The notes: generated from the sequence alone by a model not told the origin. A DNA stretch of 7,405 bases from Caryophanales bacterium UBA2753 (GCA_002353275.1 DEJH01000003.1:1-7405); one strand, 5' to 3'. Positions 1 through 6,598 are shown, numbered from the stretch's first letter. Numbers and translations are program-made.

Positions 1-2175
1 TTCAAAATCAATTAAATCTTTATGACCTAAGATTGACCAAATTTCTTCTCCTAAATGTGGAGCGATACACGCAAGAGCCTTAATGAATCCTTCTAAATAT
101 GGAAGATAAATCTTCTCAGCTTTATAAAATTCGTTAGTGAGAACCATCATTTGTGAGATCGCAGTGTTAAATTTAAGAGCCTCAAAATCAGCGGTGATCT
201 TTTTAATCGAGAAGTTATAGATATAATCTAATTTCCCATCGTTTTCATTACTGAATTTTGAAGTGCATTCTTTTTCGGTATACAAACGATAAACACGGTC
301 AAGATATTTCTTCGCTCCGTCTAGTCCAGTATCACTCCAAGGTAAAGAAGCTTCTAATGGTCCCATAAACATTTCATATAAACGAAGTGAATCGGCACCA
401 TAATTATTTACAACATCATCAGGATTAATGACGTTTCCTCTACTTTTTGACATCTTTTCTCCATTAGAGCCTAAGATCATTCCTTGATGGAATAATTTCT
501 TAAATGGTTCTGGAGTAGAAACTATTTTTTGGTCATAGAGGAATTTATGCCAGAATCTGGCATAAAGAAGATGGAGAACAGCGTGTTCTGCTCCTCCGAT
601 ATATAAATCAACTGGAAGCCAGTGATCTAATAATTTCTTATCTCCGATGGAGTTAGAATTATGTGGATCGATATAGCGGATATAATACCAACAGCTTCCC
701 GCCCATTGAGGCATAGTGTTAGTTTCTCTAGTAGCGTAACTACCATCACTTAATGTGACTTTAAGCCATTCTTTAGCATTCGCTAAAGGACTTTCACCAG
801 TTCCACTAGGTTTATATTCTTCCATTTCTGGGAGAATTAAAGGCAAGTCATAATCGTGAAGTGGGATTAATTCTTCTCCTTTAATTAACATTGGGATTGG
901 CTCACCCCAATATCTTTGACGAGAGAATAACCAGTCTCTTAATTTATAATTAACTTGTTTTTCACCTTTTCCAAGTTCGATAAGTTTATTTAAAATTGCT
1001 TCTTTTGCTTCTTTGATATTCATTCCATTAGCAAAATCGCTATTGATGTGAGGAGCGTCCCCCGTAAAAGCGTTTTCGGAAATATCGCCTTCCAAAACTT
1101 GGTGAATTGGTAAACCATATTTTTTGGCAAAGGCATAATCTCTTTCATCATGAGCAGGAACCGCCATAACCGCCCCACTACCATAGCTTGCTAAAACATA
1201 ATCAGCAATATAGATAGGAACTTCTTTGTTGTTAATTGGATTAATTGCATATCTTCCTAAGAAGACACCTGTTTTATCTTTATTTAATTCGGTTCTTTCT
1301 AAATCTGATTTAGATTCCACCATTTTTAAATATTCATTAACTGCCTTTTCTTGCTCTTTACTCACTAGCTTTTTAACTAAAGGATGCTCAGGAGCTAAGA
1401 CACAATAAGAGCAGCCAAAAAGGGTATCCACCCTAGTAGTAAAAACATCAAAAGATAAATCACTATCTTTAATAGCAAAAGTGATTTTGCTTCCAGTAGA
1501 GCGGCCAATCCAGTTTCTTTGCATTTCTAATGTCGAAATCGGCCAATCAAGTCCTTCTAATCCTTCAAGGAGTTTATCGGCGTAATTAGTGATTCTAAGT
1601 AACCACTGCCTCATCGGTTTACGAATAACAGGATAGCCACCGACTTCACTTTTTCCATCAATTACTTCCTCATTAGCGAGAACTGTCCCTAAAGTTGGAC
1701 AGAAATTCACTGGTCGATAATCGACATAAGCAAGTCCACTATTATAGAGTTTTAAGAAAATCCATTGGGTCCATTTATAGTAAGATGGATCGCTTGTCGC
1801 AATTTCTCGATCCCAATCATAAGAGAAACCAAGGGATTTGATTTGACGACGGAAGTTATTAATATTCTTTTCGGTGATGATAGAAGGATGTTGGTTTGTT
1901 TTCATCGCATATTGTTCAGCAGGTAGGCCAAAAGAATCCCATCCCATTGGATGAAGGACGTTATATCCTTGCATTCTTTTCATTCTTGCGAGAACATCAC
2001 TAGCGGTATATCCTTCAGGATGACCGACATGAAGACCTTGTCCGCTTGGATAAGGGAACATATCTAAAATGTAATACTTTGGTTTACTAAAGTCATAAGT
2101 ATCACATTTATATGTTTTATTCTCTTCCCAAACTTTTTGCCATTTGGGTTCTATCTTTTTATAATCGTATCCCAT
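1..2175 (-). CDS. leuS: Leucyl-tRNA synthetase (LeuRS), 3' end cut by window edge
   Basis: Cytoplasmic class Ia aminoacyl-tRNA synthetase that charges tRNA-Leu with leucine using ATP. I translated the minus strand from 2175 to base 1: 725 codons with no stop, so the C-terminal end lies outside the window (bacterial LeuRS is usually about 800 or more residues). The HIGH signature is HVGHPEGY at residues 49-56 and the KMSKS loop is at 574-578 (bases about 442-456). The CP1 editing domain is present, with the threonine-rich TTRVDTLFG at 246-254 and HDERD at 342-346, so post-transfer editing is probably intact. The usual proline of TTRPDT is valine here. Other conserved blocks are the RQRYWGEPIP segment and APHLGEEIW in the anticodon-binding region near the window edge. 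The start is ATG with GAGGTG five bases upstream. It lies 22 bases behind glgA on the same strand and is probably co-transcribed with it. Confidence 0.97.
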   Translation of the reverse strand, partial: MGYDYKKIEPKWQKVWEENKTYKCDTYDFSKPKYYILDMFPYPSGQGLHVGHPEGYTASDVLARMKRMQGYNVLHPMGWDSFGLPAEQYAMKTNQHPSIITEKNINNFRRQIKSLGFSYDWDREIATSDPSYYKWTQWIFLKLYNSGLAYVDYRPVNFCPTLGTVLANEEVIDGKSEVGGYPVIRKPMRQWLLRITNYADKLLEGLEGLDWPISTLEMQRNWIGRSTGSKITFAIKDSDLSFDVFTTRVDTLFGCSYCVLAPEHPLVKKLVSKEQEKAVNEYLKMVESKSDLERTELNKDKTGVFLGRYAINPINNKEVPIYIADYVLASYGSGAVMAVPAHDERDYAFAKKYGLPIHQVLEGDISENAFTGDAPHINSDFANGMNIKEAKEAILNKLIELGKGEKQVNYKLRDWLFSRQRYWGEPIPMLIKGEELIPLHDYDLPLILPEMEEYKPSGTGESPLANAKEWLKVTLSDGSYATRETNTMPQWAGSCWYYIRYIDPHNSNSIGDKKLLDHWLPVDLYIGGAEHAVLHLLYARFWHKFLYDQKIVSTPEPFKKLFHQGMILGSNGEKMSKSRGNVINPDDVVNNYGADSLRLYEMFMGPLEASLPWSDTGLDGAKKYLDRVYRLYTEKECTSKFSNENDGKLDYIYNFSIKKITADFEALKFNTAISQMMVLTNEFYKAEKIYLPYLEGFIKALACIAPHLGEEIWSILGHKDLIDFE
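544..566. repeat. Perfect 10-base inverted repeat inside leuS
   Basis: TTTATGCCAG (544-553) and CTGGCATAAA (557-566) are exact reverse complements around the 3-base centre AAT. The repeat lies within the LeuRS codons for YARFWHK, a conserved stretch of the catalytic core. Much of the symmetry could therefore come from amino-acid constraint plus codon choice. A hairpin in the mRNA is possible; no T-run follows it on the coding strand. Confidence 0.5.
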
Positions 2176-2197
2176 ATAAACACCTCAATAAGTTGTT

Positions 2198-3625
2198 TTA
2201 TTTTAATAAAGATAAATATAGTTGGCGATATTGTTTCACGCTTTTAAGCCAACTATTGTCAGTTTTTAAAGCATTTTTCACGAGTTGATTGAAAATATCT
2301 TTGTGGTTGTAATAGATGTCATGAGCGTATAAACAAGTGGAATTCATATCCCATTCGTTATAAGCATCAAATCCAAATCCATTAGATGTTTCTTTGTTAT
2401 AGCCATCATAATTGATGACTGAATCACGAAGTCCTCCAGTTCTTCTAACGATTGGAAGAGTTCCATATCTTTGGGCAATCATTTGTCCTAAGCCACATGG
2501 TTCAAATAAGGACGGCATTAAGAAGAAATCGCTTCCGGCATAAATTTGATGAGCGAGAGCGTTATTATAGCCGATATAAATTGCGACATGATCTGGGTAT
2601 TCTCTGTGTAGTGCTTCCATTTCTTGTTCACAATCATATTCCCCACTTCCTAATAAGATGATATTTGCTCCCCGATTAGCGAGCTCTCTTACTGCTGGGA
2701 AGACGAGATTCATTCCTTTTTGCCAAGTGATTCGACTAACTAAGGAATATAAAGGTGCTTCTTCATTAGATAAACCAAAGTGTTTGATTAAATATCGTTT
2801 ATTTTCTCTTTTGCCTGAGATGTAATTTTTTAAGCCATATTCTTTAACGAGATATTTGTCTTTGCTTGGATTAAATTCTTCATAATCAATTCCATTAAGA
2901 ATTCCAGTAAAGTCATATTCACGATATCTAAGCACTCTATTTAATCCCATGCTTCCTTCTGGAGTTAATAATTCAAATCGATGATTAGGAGAAACGGTTG
3001 TAATCTTATTAGCGTAAACAATTCCCGCTTTTAAAGTTGAAACTTTACCACCGAATTCAACGTTTCCGTTTTGATATAAATAATCAGGAAGATTATATAA
3101 ATCTCCTAAAGAATATCGATCTAAAATTCCTTGGAAAGCAGGATTATGAATCGAAACCACAAACTTCGTGTCTTTATAAAAATCTATATGATTTTCTACT
3201 ATATAGCAGAATAGCATTCCAGGTTGCCAATCATGGACATGGAGGATATCGGGTTTAAAATTAATCGCCTCTAATAGTTTTGCCACTGCTTGAGTGTAAA
3301 ACGCAAATCTTTCCCCATCATCGTCATAGCCATATATTTGATCTCTTTCAAAATAATGGCGATTTTCAATGAAATAATAAGTGATGCCATCTCTAATAAT
3401 TTTAAAGACGTTTGAAGTTTCTTTTCTCCAAGAGAGGTTCACTGAAAGATTAGTGACATATTCTAAAGTTAGACCAAGGGATTTGACTTTATTATATAAA
3501 GGTAAAACGATAACAACTTCATCTCCAAGGTTAACGAGTTCTTTACTTAATGAATATGTGACATCGGCAAGCCCACCAGTTTTGATAAATGGATTGGCTT
3601 CTGAACAGGCCATCGCGATCTTCAT
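2198..3625 (-). CDS. glgA: Glycogen synthase (ADP-glucose type, GT5)
   Basis: Transfers glucose from ADP-glucose to the non-reducing end of an alpha-1,4-glucan in the cytoplasm; this is the elongation step of bacterial glycogen synthesis. The protein has 475 residues, the normal length for the family (E. coli GlgA is 477). The GT-B fold signatures are in order: KTGGLADV at 15-22 (ADP-glucose binding), HDWQ at 131-134, HNPAFQG at 160-166 (active-site His160), SRITWQKG at 297-304 (Arg298 and Lys303 contact the nucleotide diphosphate), FEPCGLGQ at 374-381 (Glu375, catalytic-site glutamate) and RRTGGLRDSV at 394-403. The start ATG overlaps the glgD stop by one base (TAATG) and is served by AAGGAG at 3636-3641, suggesting translational coupling. 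It ends in TAA, 22 bases before the leuS start. I see no missing key residue or frameshift. Confidence 0.98.
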   Translation of the reverse strand: MKIAMACSEANPFIKTGGLADVTYSLSKELVNLGDEVVIVLPLYNKVKSLGLTLEYVTNLSVNLSWRKETSNVFKIIRDGITYYFIENRHYFERDQIYGYDDDGERFAFYTQAVAKLLEAINFKPDILHVHDWQPGMLFCYIVENHIDFYKDTKFVVSIHNPAFQGILDRYSLGDLYNLPDYLYQNGNVEFGGKVSTLKAGIVYANKITTVSPNHRFELLTPEGSMGLNRVLRYREYDFTGILNGIDYEEFNPSKDKYLVKEYGLKNYISGKRENKRYLIKHFGLSNEEAPLYSLVSRITWQKGMNLVFPAVRELANRGANIILLGSGEYDCEQEMEALHREYPDHVAIYIGYNNALAHQIYAGSDFFLMPSLFEPCGLGQMIAQRYGTLPIVRRTGGLRDSVINYDGYNKETSNGFGFDAYNEWDMNSTCLYAHDIYYNHKDIFNQLVKNALKTDNSWLKSVKQYRQLYLSLLK

Positions 3626-4740
3626 TAGATATTCGCTCCTTGAGAGATGACAATCACATCTTCAGAAGTTCCCACTAGTCGTTTAGCGTGAACGATTTTA
3701 ACATTCTTATCGCATAAGACGTGATCAAGTTTTGCTTCTTTTCCAATTAAAGTTTTAGTGAAAATAATCGAGTTATTTACTGAAGCATTTTTCTCAATTA
3801 CAACATCACGAGAAATGATGGAATTGGTGACTTTTCCTTTAATGATCGCTCCATTAGCGATAAAGCTATTTTGAACTTCTGCATCTTTTCCGTATAACGC
3901 TGGAGCGGTATTGTGAGTGGTTGTATAAATTGGCCAATCAGGTAAAAATAGCTTACTTCTTACATGATAATTAAGTAAGTCAAGTGAGTGATTGATATAA
4001 TCTTCCATTGATAAAATTGGGATGACATATCCTTTAAATTCATACGCATTAACTTCTAAAATCGATTCGTTAATCATGTAATTAACCATATCGTTAATGG
4101 AATATAGTTCAGAAACTTTTTGGCTATCAGCGATTATTTTACGAAGAGTTTTTTTACTGATGATATAAGTCTCTAAAGAGATATCGGCTTCATTAGTTCT
4201 ACCGACATTACGTGTGCTTTCTTTAACGATTCCGTTTTCGATTTTATATTTACGGCAGTTGATATATTCACGGTTAGCATCACTGACATGAGTGTAAATC
4301 GAAGTGATAGCAGCACCGCTTTCAATGTGCTGTTTAACAATTGGACGAAAATCCATTGATGAAAGGAAATGAGTTGGGGCAATAACTGCGTAATCATAAT
4401 CCAAATCATCTTGTTCATTGATGACGCTTCTTAAGTTATTGATATCAGTGTTAAATGGTTTATTTGATAAACCTTTTTCATTGATTAATAATTCAATAGA
4501 ACCGGTTTTGGTGTTATTAGTGTAAATAGCGCCACTACCGATATGTTTTCTAATTCCAACAATTCCTTTTCTGACAAGTACATAAACTTTATCGATATGG
4601 GAATTGGAGAAATTAGATAAGGTGAAATCAATAATTCCATATCTTCCTAAGAAAGATAAGGCCGCAAGAGGTCTATTCTTTGTGATTTCCCCTAAATGAG
4701 GTTCGTTATGTAAATTACATATACCAATTATTTTACTCAT
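3625..4740 (-). CDS. glgD: GlgD, non-catalytic ADP-glucose pyrophosphorylase subunit
   Basis: Companion subunit of GlgC in the Firmicutes-type heteromeric ADP-glucose pyrophosphorylase; in studied Firmicutes it modulates GlgC rather than catalysing. The 371 residues keep the overall architecture: an N-terminal nucleotidyltransferase-like domain with the GRYGIIDFTLSN block at 32-43, and a C-terminal left-handed beta-helix-like region (about 280-371) with hexapeptide-type repeats such as NSFIANGAIIKGKV and NSIISRDVVIEKNA. The catalytic signatures are lost. The glycine-rich LAGGKGTRL loop of GlgC is replaced by ICNLHNEPH at 7-15, the SGDH metal-binding motif by APTHF at 121-125, and the FQEKP sugar-phosphate lysine motif is absent. 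This supports a regulatory role. The ATG is preceded by AGGAGG five bases upstream, which itself overlaps the glgC stop codon. The gene lies 9 bases after glgC and overlaps glgA by one base. Function in this organism is inferred from family and context. Confidence 0.95.
   Translation of the reverse strand: MSKIIGICNLHNEPHLGEITKNRPLAALSFLGRYGIIDFTLSNFSNSHIDKVYVLVRKGIVGIRKHIGSGAIYTNNTKTGSIELLINEKGLSNKPFNTDINNLRSVINEQDDLDYDYAVIAPTHFLSSMDFRPIVKQHIESGAAITSIYTHVSDANREYINCRKYKIENGIVKESTRNVGRTNEADISLETYIISKKTLRKIIADSQKVSELYSINDMVNYMINESILEVNAYEFKGYVIPILSMEDYINHSLDLLNYHVRSKLFLPDWPIYTTTHNTAPALYGKDAEVQNSFIANGAIIKGKVTNSIISRDVVIEKNASVNNSIIFTKTLIGKEAKLDHVLCDKNVKIVHAKRLVGTSEDVIVISQGANI
3636..3641 (-). promoter_or_regulatory. 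glgA ribosome binding site inside the glgD 3' end
   Basis: The minus strand reads AAGGAG ten bases before the glgA ATG, within the last codons of glgD. The glgD stop and glgA start share one base (TAATG at 3623-3627). This layout typically lets a terminating ribosome reinitiate, so GlgD and GlgA output is probably coupled. The coupling is inference; the overlap is seen directly. Confidence 0.75.
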
Positions 4741-4745
4741 ATTAA

Positions 4746-4751
4746 CCTCCT
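4746..4751 (-). promoter_or_regulatory. glgD ribosome binding site overlapping the glgC stop
   Basis: The minus strand reads TAGGAGGTTAATATG: the glgC TAG stop runs directly into AGGAGG, followed by five bases and the glgD ATG. A ribosome finishing glgC would sit on the glgD Shine-Dalgarno, so termination and initiation probably interact. This fits roughly matched production of the two pyrophosphorylase subunits. Confidence 0.75.
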
Positions 4752-5883
4752 ATTTTTTTGCAGTGTTAATTAAGACGACTTCGTCTCCATTAACATTAAT
4801 CTCACTATTTTCTTCAATCACACTATTAGGGGCGATAATTGCATTATGAACGCGCGCTCCTTTTTTGATAATTGAATTTTCCATTACGACACATCTAGTA
4901 ACTTTAGCGTCGCTTTCAATCGTCACTCCAGTAGAAATGACGGAAGAATCGACATTACCTAAGATAATCGCTCCTTGATTAGCGATACTTCTAGTAATTG
5001 AGCCTTTTTTACCAACGTATTGAGGAACGGAATAAACATCCTCTGTGTAAATTCTATTAGACATATCTCCATCATAGAGATTGAGTTCTTTTTTATCTAA
5101 AGCGATATCCATATTAGCTTCATGGAGTGATTTTAATGTTCCGACATCTCTCCAATAGCCTTTAAAGCGATACGCTTGAAGTTTCTTTTTATCTTTTAAT
5201 AAATTAGGGATGATATTTTTACCAAAATCGTGCTCACTATTTGGATCTTTATCATCGGCAAGTAAATATTTTCTAAGTGTTTTCCAAGTGAAAACATAAA
5301 CACCCATAGACGCTAAATTGCTGATTGGGTTTTTAGGTTTTTCTTGGAAGTTAATGATTTCATCTTTCTCATTAACAACCATAATTCCAAATCGACTAGC
5401 CTCGCTAGGGTCGACTTCAATAACGGAAATGGTGACATCTGCTCCAGTTTGTTCGTGGAGATTAATCATATCCGTATAACTTGTTTTATAAATATGATCT
5501 CCAGAAAGAATGACCACATATTCTGGATCAGCGTTATCTAAGAAATCGATATTTTGAGTAATCGCATCAGCGGTTCCTTTATACCAATTTGCTCCTTGTT
5601 CAGTTTGTCTAGGAGCAAGAGTTGACATTAAACAGTGAACTCCGTTAAGCCCCCACTTTTCTCCGTTACCAATATAAGAGTCTAATTCAGTTGACTCATA
5701 TTGCATTAAAACACCGACAACATTAATGCCAGTATTAGCGCAGTTTGATAATGGAAAATCAATAATACGATATTTTGCAGCAAATGAGACGGCTGGTTTT
5801 GCAGTTTTCTTAGTTAAGGATTCTAATCTAGTTCCTTTTCCACCAGCAAGAATCATTGCTACGACTTTATTTCTACTTGCCAT
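4750..5883 (-). CDS. glgC: Glucose-1-phosphate adenylyltransferase, catalytic subunit
   Basis: Makes ADP-glucose and pyrophosphate from ATP and glucose-1-phosphate, the committed step of bacterial glycogen synthesis. The protein has 377 residues, the length of Bacillus-type GlgC and shorter than the roughly 430 of enteric GlgC. Motifs are intact: LAGGKGTRL at 12-20 (nucleotide binding), AKPAVSFAAKYRIIDFPLSN at 28-47, GTADAI at 103-108, SGDHIYKTSY at 127-136 with metal-binding Asp129, FQEKP at 179-183 (Lys182, glucose-1-phosphate binding) and YWRDVGT at 243-249. The C-terminal part (about 290-375) carries left-handed beta-helix repeats such as QGAIILGNVDSSVIS. The ATG has GGAGGT six bases upstream. 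It is the first gene of the apparent glgC-glgD-glgA-leuS operon, and its TAG stop lies inside the glgD ribosome binding region. A 5' untranslated stretch of about 60 bases follows from the predicted promoter. Allosteric control cannot be read from the sequence. Confidence 0.98.
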   Translation of the reverse strand: MASRNKVVAMILAGGKGTRLESLTKKTAKPAVSFAAKYRIIDFPLSNCANTGINVVGVLMQYESTELDSYIGNGEKWGLNGVHCLMSTLAPRQTEQGANWYKGTADAITQNIDFLDNADPEYVVILSGDHIYKTSYTDMINLHEQTGADVTISVIEVDPSEASRFGIMVVNEKDEIINFQEKPKNPISNLASMGVYVFTWKTLRKYLLADDKDPNSEHDFGKNIIPNLLKDKKKLQAYRFKGYWRDVGTLKSLHEANMDIALDKKELNLYDGDMSNRIYTEDVYSVPQYVGKKGSITRSIANQGAIILGNVDSSVISTGVTIESDAKVTRCVVMENSIIKKGARVHNAIIAPNSVIEENSEINVNGDEVVLINTAKK

Positions 5884-5932
5884 GTTATTACCTCCATGGA
5901 CTATATTACTACTCGCATATTTTTTATTAAAG

Positions 5933-5953
5933 AAATAAATATTTAATTTATTT
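5933..5953. repeat. All-A/T inverted repeat at the glgC start region
   Basis: AAATAAAT (5933-5940) and ATTTATTT (5946-5953) form perfect 8-base arms around a 5-base centre. They overlap the predicted -10 box and transcription start of the glg operon. An operator or a weak hairpin at the mRNA 5' end is possible. The arms contain no G or C, so stability would be low and coincidence is plausible. Confidence 0.35.
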
Positions 5954-5979
5954 ATATAGTTTTTTGAATAGTTGGTGAA
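5951..5979 (-). promoter_or_regulatory. Predicted sigma-A promoter of the glg operon
   Basis: On the minus strand TTCACC (5974-5979, 4 of 6 to TTGACA) is followed after exactly 17 bases by TATAAA (5951-5956, 5 of 6 to TATAAT). Transcription would start near 5944, giving a leader of about 60 bases before the glgC ATG. The surrounding DNA is so A/T-rich that other TATA-like boxes exist, for example around 5995-6000, but none I saw has a better-spaced -35. No terminator-like or riboswitch-like fold is apparent in the short leader. Confidence 0.55.
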
Positions 5980-5988
5980 TTTTTTGAA
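5960..5988. repeat. Direct repeat TTTTTTGAA, 20-base period, around the glgC -35 box
   Basis: TTTTTTGAA occurs at 5960-5968 and again at 5980-5988. The copies start 20 bases apart, close to two helical turns, and flank the predicted minus-strand -35 box at 5974-5979. A repeated site on one face of the helix could bind a dimeric regulator or form a curved A-tract promoter element. In such T-rich DNA it may also be chance. Confidence 0.4.
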
Positions 5989-6024
5989 ATAAATTTTATA
6001 GTTGTAGGTTATATTCTCTAATTC

Positions 6025-6053
6025 TTTATCTTTCGTTATTTTTGAGTTAGAAT
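6025..6053 (+). promoter_or_regulatory. Predicted promoter giving a leaderless mRNA
   Basis: TAGAAT at 6048-6053 matches 5 of 6 bases of the -10 consensus. Seventeen bases upstream is a weak -35 candidate, TTTATC (6025-6030). With normal spacing, transcription would begin at about 6060, which is the A of the ATG of the downstream gene. No Shine-Dalgarno-like sequence lies before that ATG, which agrees with a leaderless transcript. The -35 match is poor, so the call rests mainly on the -10 box and its position. Confidence 0.45.
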
Positions 6054-6059
6054 TATTGC

Positions 6060-6533
6060 ATGAAATTAAAAGTCGCTACGTGGAGATTAACCTGGAGATT
6101 CCTTCTCGCCTTTTTATTTGTCGCTTTAGCGATCTTTGGAATGGGCTCTTCCATCTTTTTAGGGGTGGTCGATGGGAAAATGGTCTTTCTCCCTTGGAGT
6201 GCTGGTCACACCATATTATTAGCGGTCTTATTTGGAACTTCAATTTCCTTTTATATCGTTTCTCTTACTTCATTTTATTATCAAATTGAGAATTCTTATT
6301 TCATCATGAGAAGGTTTGGTAAGACTTATGAATTTGAATACAAAAGTATCGAATTTATCTATATTGAAGAAAGCAAGAAAAAAAATATGGTCATTTTTTA
6401 TACTCCGAAAAGTAAAACTCGATATCTTTTAGGGGATAAAGAAGGAAAATTATTAGAGACTTTAATCAAAAAATGCCCAAATGTTTTAACCGTTGAAGAG
6501 TTTAGACGTAAACACCCAGAAGAAAAATATTAA
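6060..6533 (+). CDS. Small two-helix membrane protein, possible bacterial PH-like domain
   Basis: A 157-residue protein I do not recognise by name. Two hydrophobic segments are visible, about 13-35 (FLLAFLFVALAIFGMGSSIF) and 50-70 (HTILLAVLFGTSISFYIVSL). A charged region of some 87 residues follows and is probably cytoplasmic, since the N-terminus (K2, K4, R9, R13) and the segment after helix two are both basic. The soluble part (YYQIENSYFIMRRFGKTYEFEYKSI...) alternates hydrophobic and polar residues in beta-strand style and ends in a helix (LLETLIKKCP). This resembles small membrane-attached PH-like (bPH) proteins of Firmicutes, but the assignment is by pattern only. The ATG is the only plausible start: an in-frame TAG lies 12 bases upstream and there is no ribosome binding site. 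It is divergent from glgC and 65 bases before rpmB, with no evident terminator between. Confidence 0.85.
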   Translation: MKLKVATWRLTWRFLLAFLFVALAIFGMGSSIFLGVVDGKMVFLPWSAGHTILLAVLFGTSISFYIVSLTSFYYQIENSYFIMRRFGKTYEFEYKSIEFIYIEESKKKNMVIFYTPKSKTRYLLGDKEGKLLETLIKKCPNVLTVEEFRRKHPEEKY

Positions 6534-6540
6534 TTCTTTA

Positions 6541-6568
6541 TTGCAATTAACATTTATCTTATGATAAT
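6541..6568 (+). promoter_or_regulatory. Predicted rpmB promoter
   Basis: TTGCAA at 6541-6546 (4 of 6 to TTGACA) is followed after 16 bases by GATAAT at 6563-6568 (5 of 6 to TATAAT). Transcription would start near 6575, about 24 bases before the rpmB ATG. It begins 8 bases after the stop of the preceding gene, so rpmB probably has its own promoter in addition to possible read-through. Confidence 0.55.
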
Positions 6569-6582
6569 GTTTTCAAGACGCT

Positions 6583-6591
6583 TAAGGAGGT
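6583..6591 (+). promoter_or_regulatory. Strong rpmB ribosome binding site
   Basis: TAAGGAGGT is a near-complete complement of the 16S rRNA 3' end, placed seven bases before the rpmB ATG. It fixes the start codon and fits a highly expressed ribosomal protein gene. It contrasts with the preceding gene, which has no such site. Confidence 0.85.
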
Positions 6592-6598
6592 CAGTGAT

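Larger units (their letters stand above)
5884..6059. other. Divergent A/T-rich intergenic region
   Basis: These 176 bases separate the minus-strand glg operon from the plus-strand membrane-protein gene and contain both of their predicted promoters. The only other structures I see are a pair of TTTTTTGAA direct repeats (5960-5968 and 5980-5988) and an all-A/T inverted repeat (5933-5940 with 5946-5953). There is no open reading frame with a ribosome binding site and no RNA gene that I recognise. Confidence 0.7.

Noticed and set aside
1226..1408. Plus-strand open frame of about 60 codons inside leuS
   Set aside because: It is an antisense shadow of the LeuRS editing domain, whose conserved protein is on the minus strand; there is no ribosome binding site and no recognisable product.
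2100..2240. T-box riboswitch upstream of leuS
   Set aside because: Only 22 bases separate glgA and leuS. The upstream bases code for the conserved end of glgA, and I see no specifier stem, T-box core or terminator hairpin.
2452..5541. Several plus-strand frames of 65-89 codons opposite glgA and glgC, and an 81-codon minus frame within glgD
   Set aside because: All are out-of-frame shadows of well-supported glycogen genes with no ribosome binding sites or family-like sequence.
5858..5897. Short upstream reading frame starting at the ATG inside CCATGGAGG before glgC
   Set aside because: It would encode only about 12 residues, overlaps the glgC start out of frame, has no ribosome binding site of its own, and its ATG is part of the glgC Shine-Dalgarno context.
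5884..6059. Catabolite-responsive (cre) element or riboswitch controlling glgC
   Set aside because: The few CG dinucleotides in the region are not within a cre-like palindrome, and the predicted leader of about 60 A/T-rich bases is too short and unstructured for a known riboswitch.
6056..6289. Alternative plus-strand frame starting at TTG 6056
   Set aside because: It overlaps the more coherent 157-residue membrane protein in another frame, has a rare start codon and no ribosome binding site, and looks like a shadow.
6520..6545. AAGAA...TTCTT symmetry after the membrane-protein stop as a terminator
   Set aside because: The stem is short and almost entirely A/T and there is no following T-run, so it is unlikely to stop transcription.
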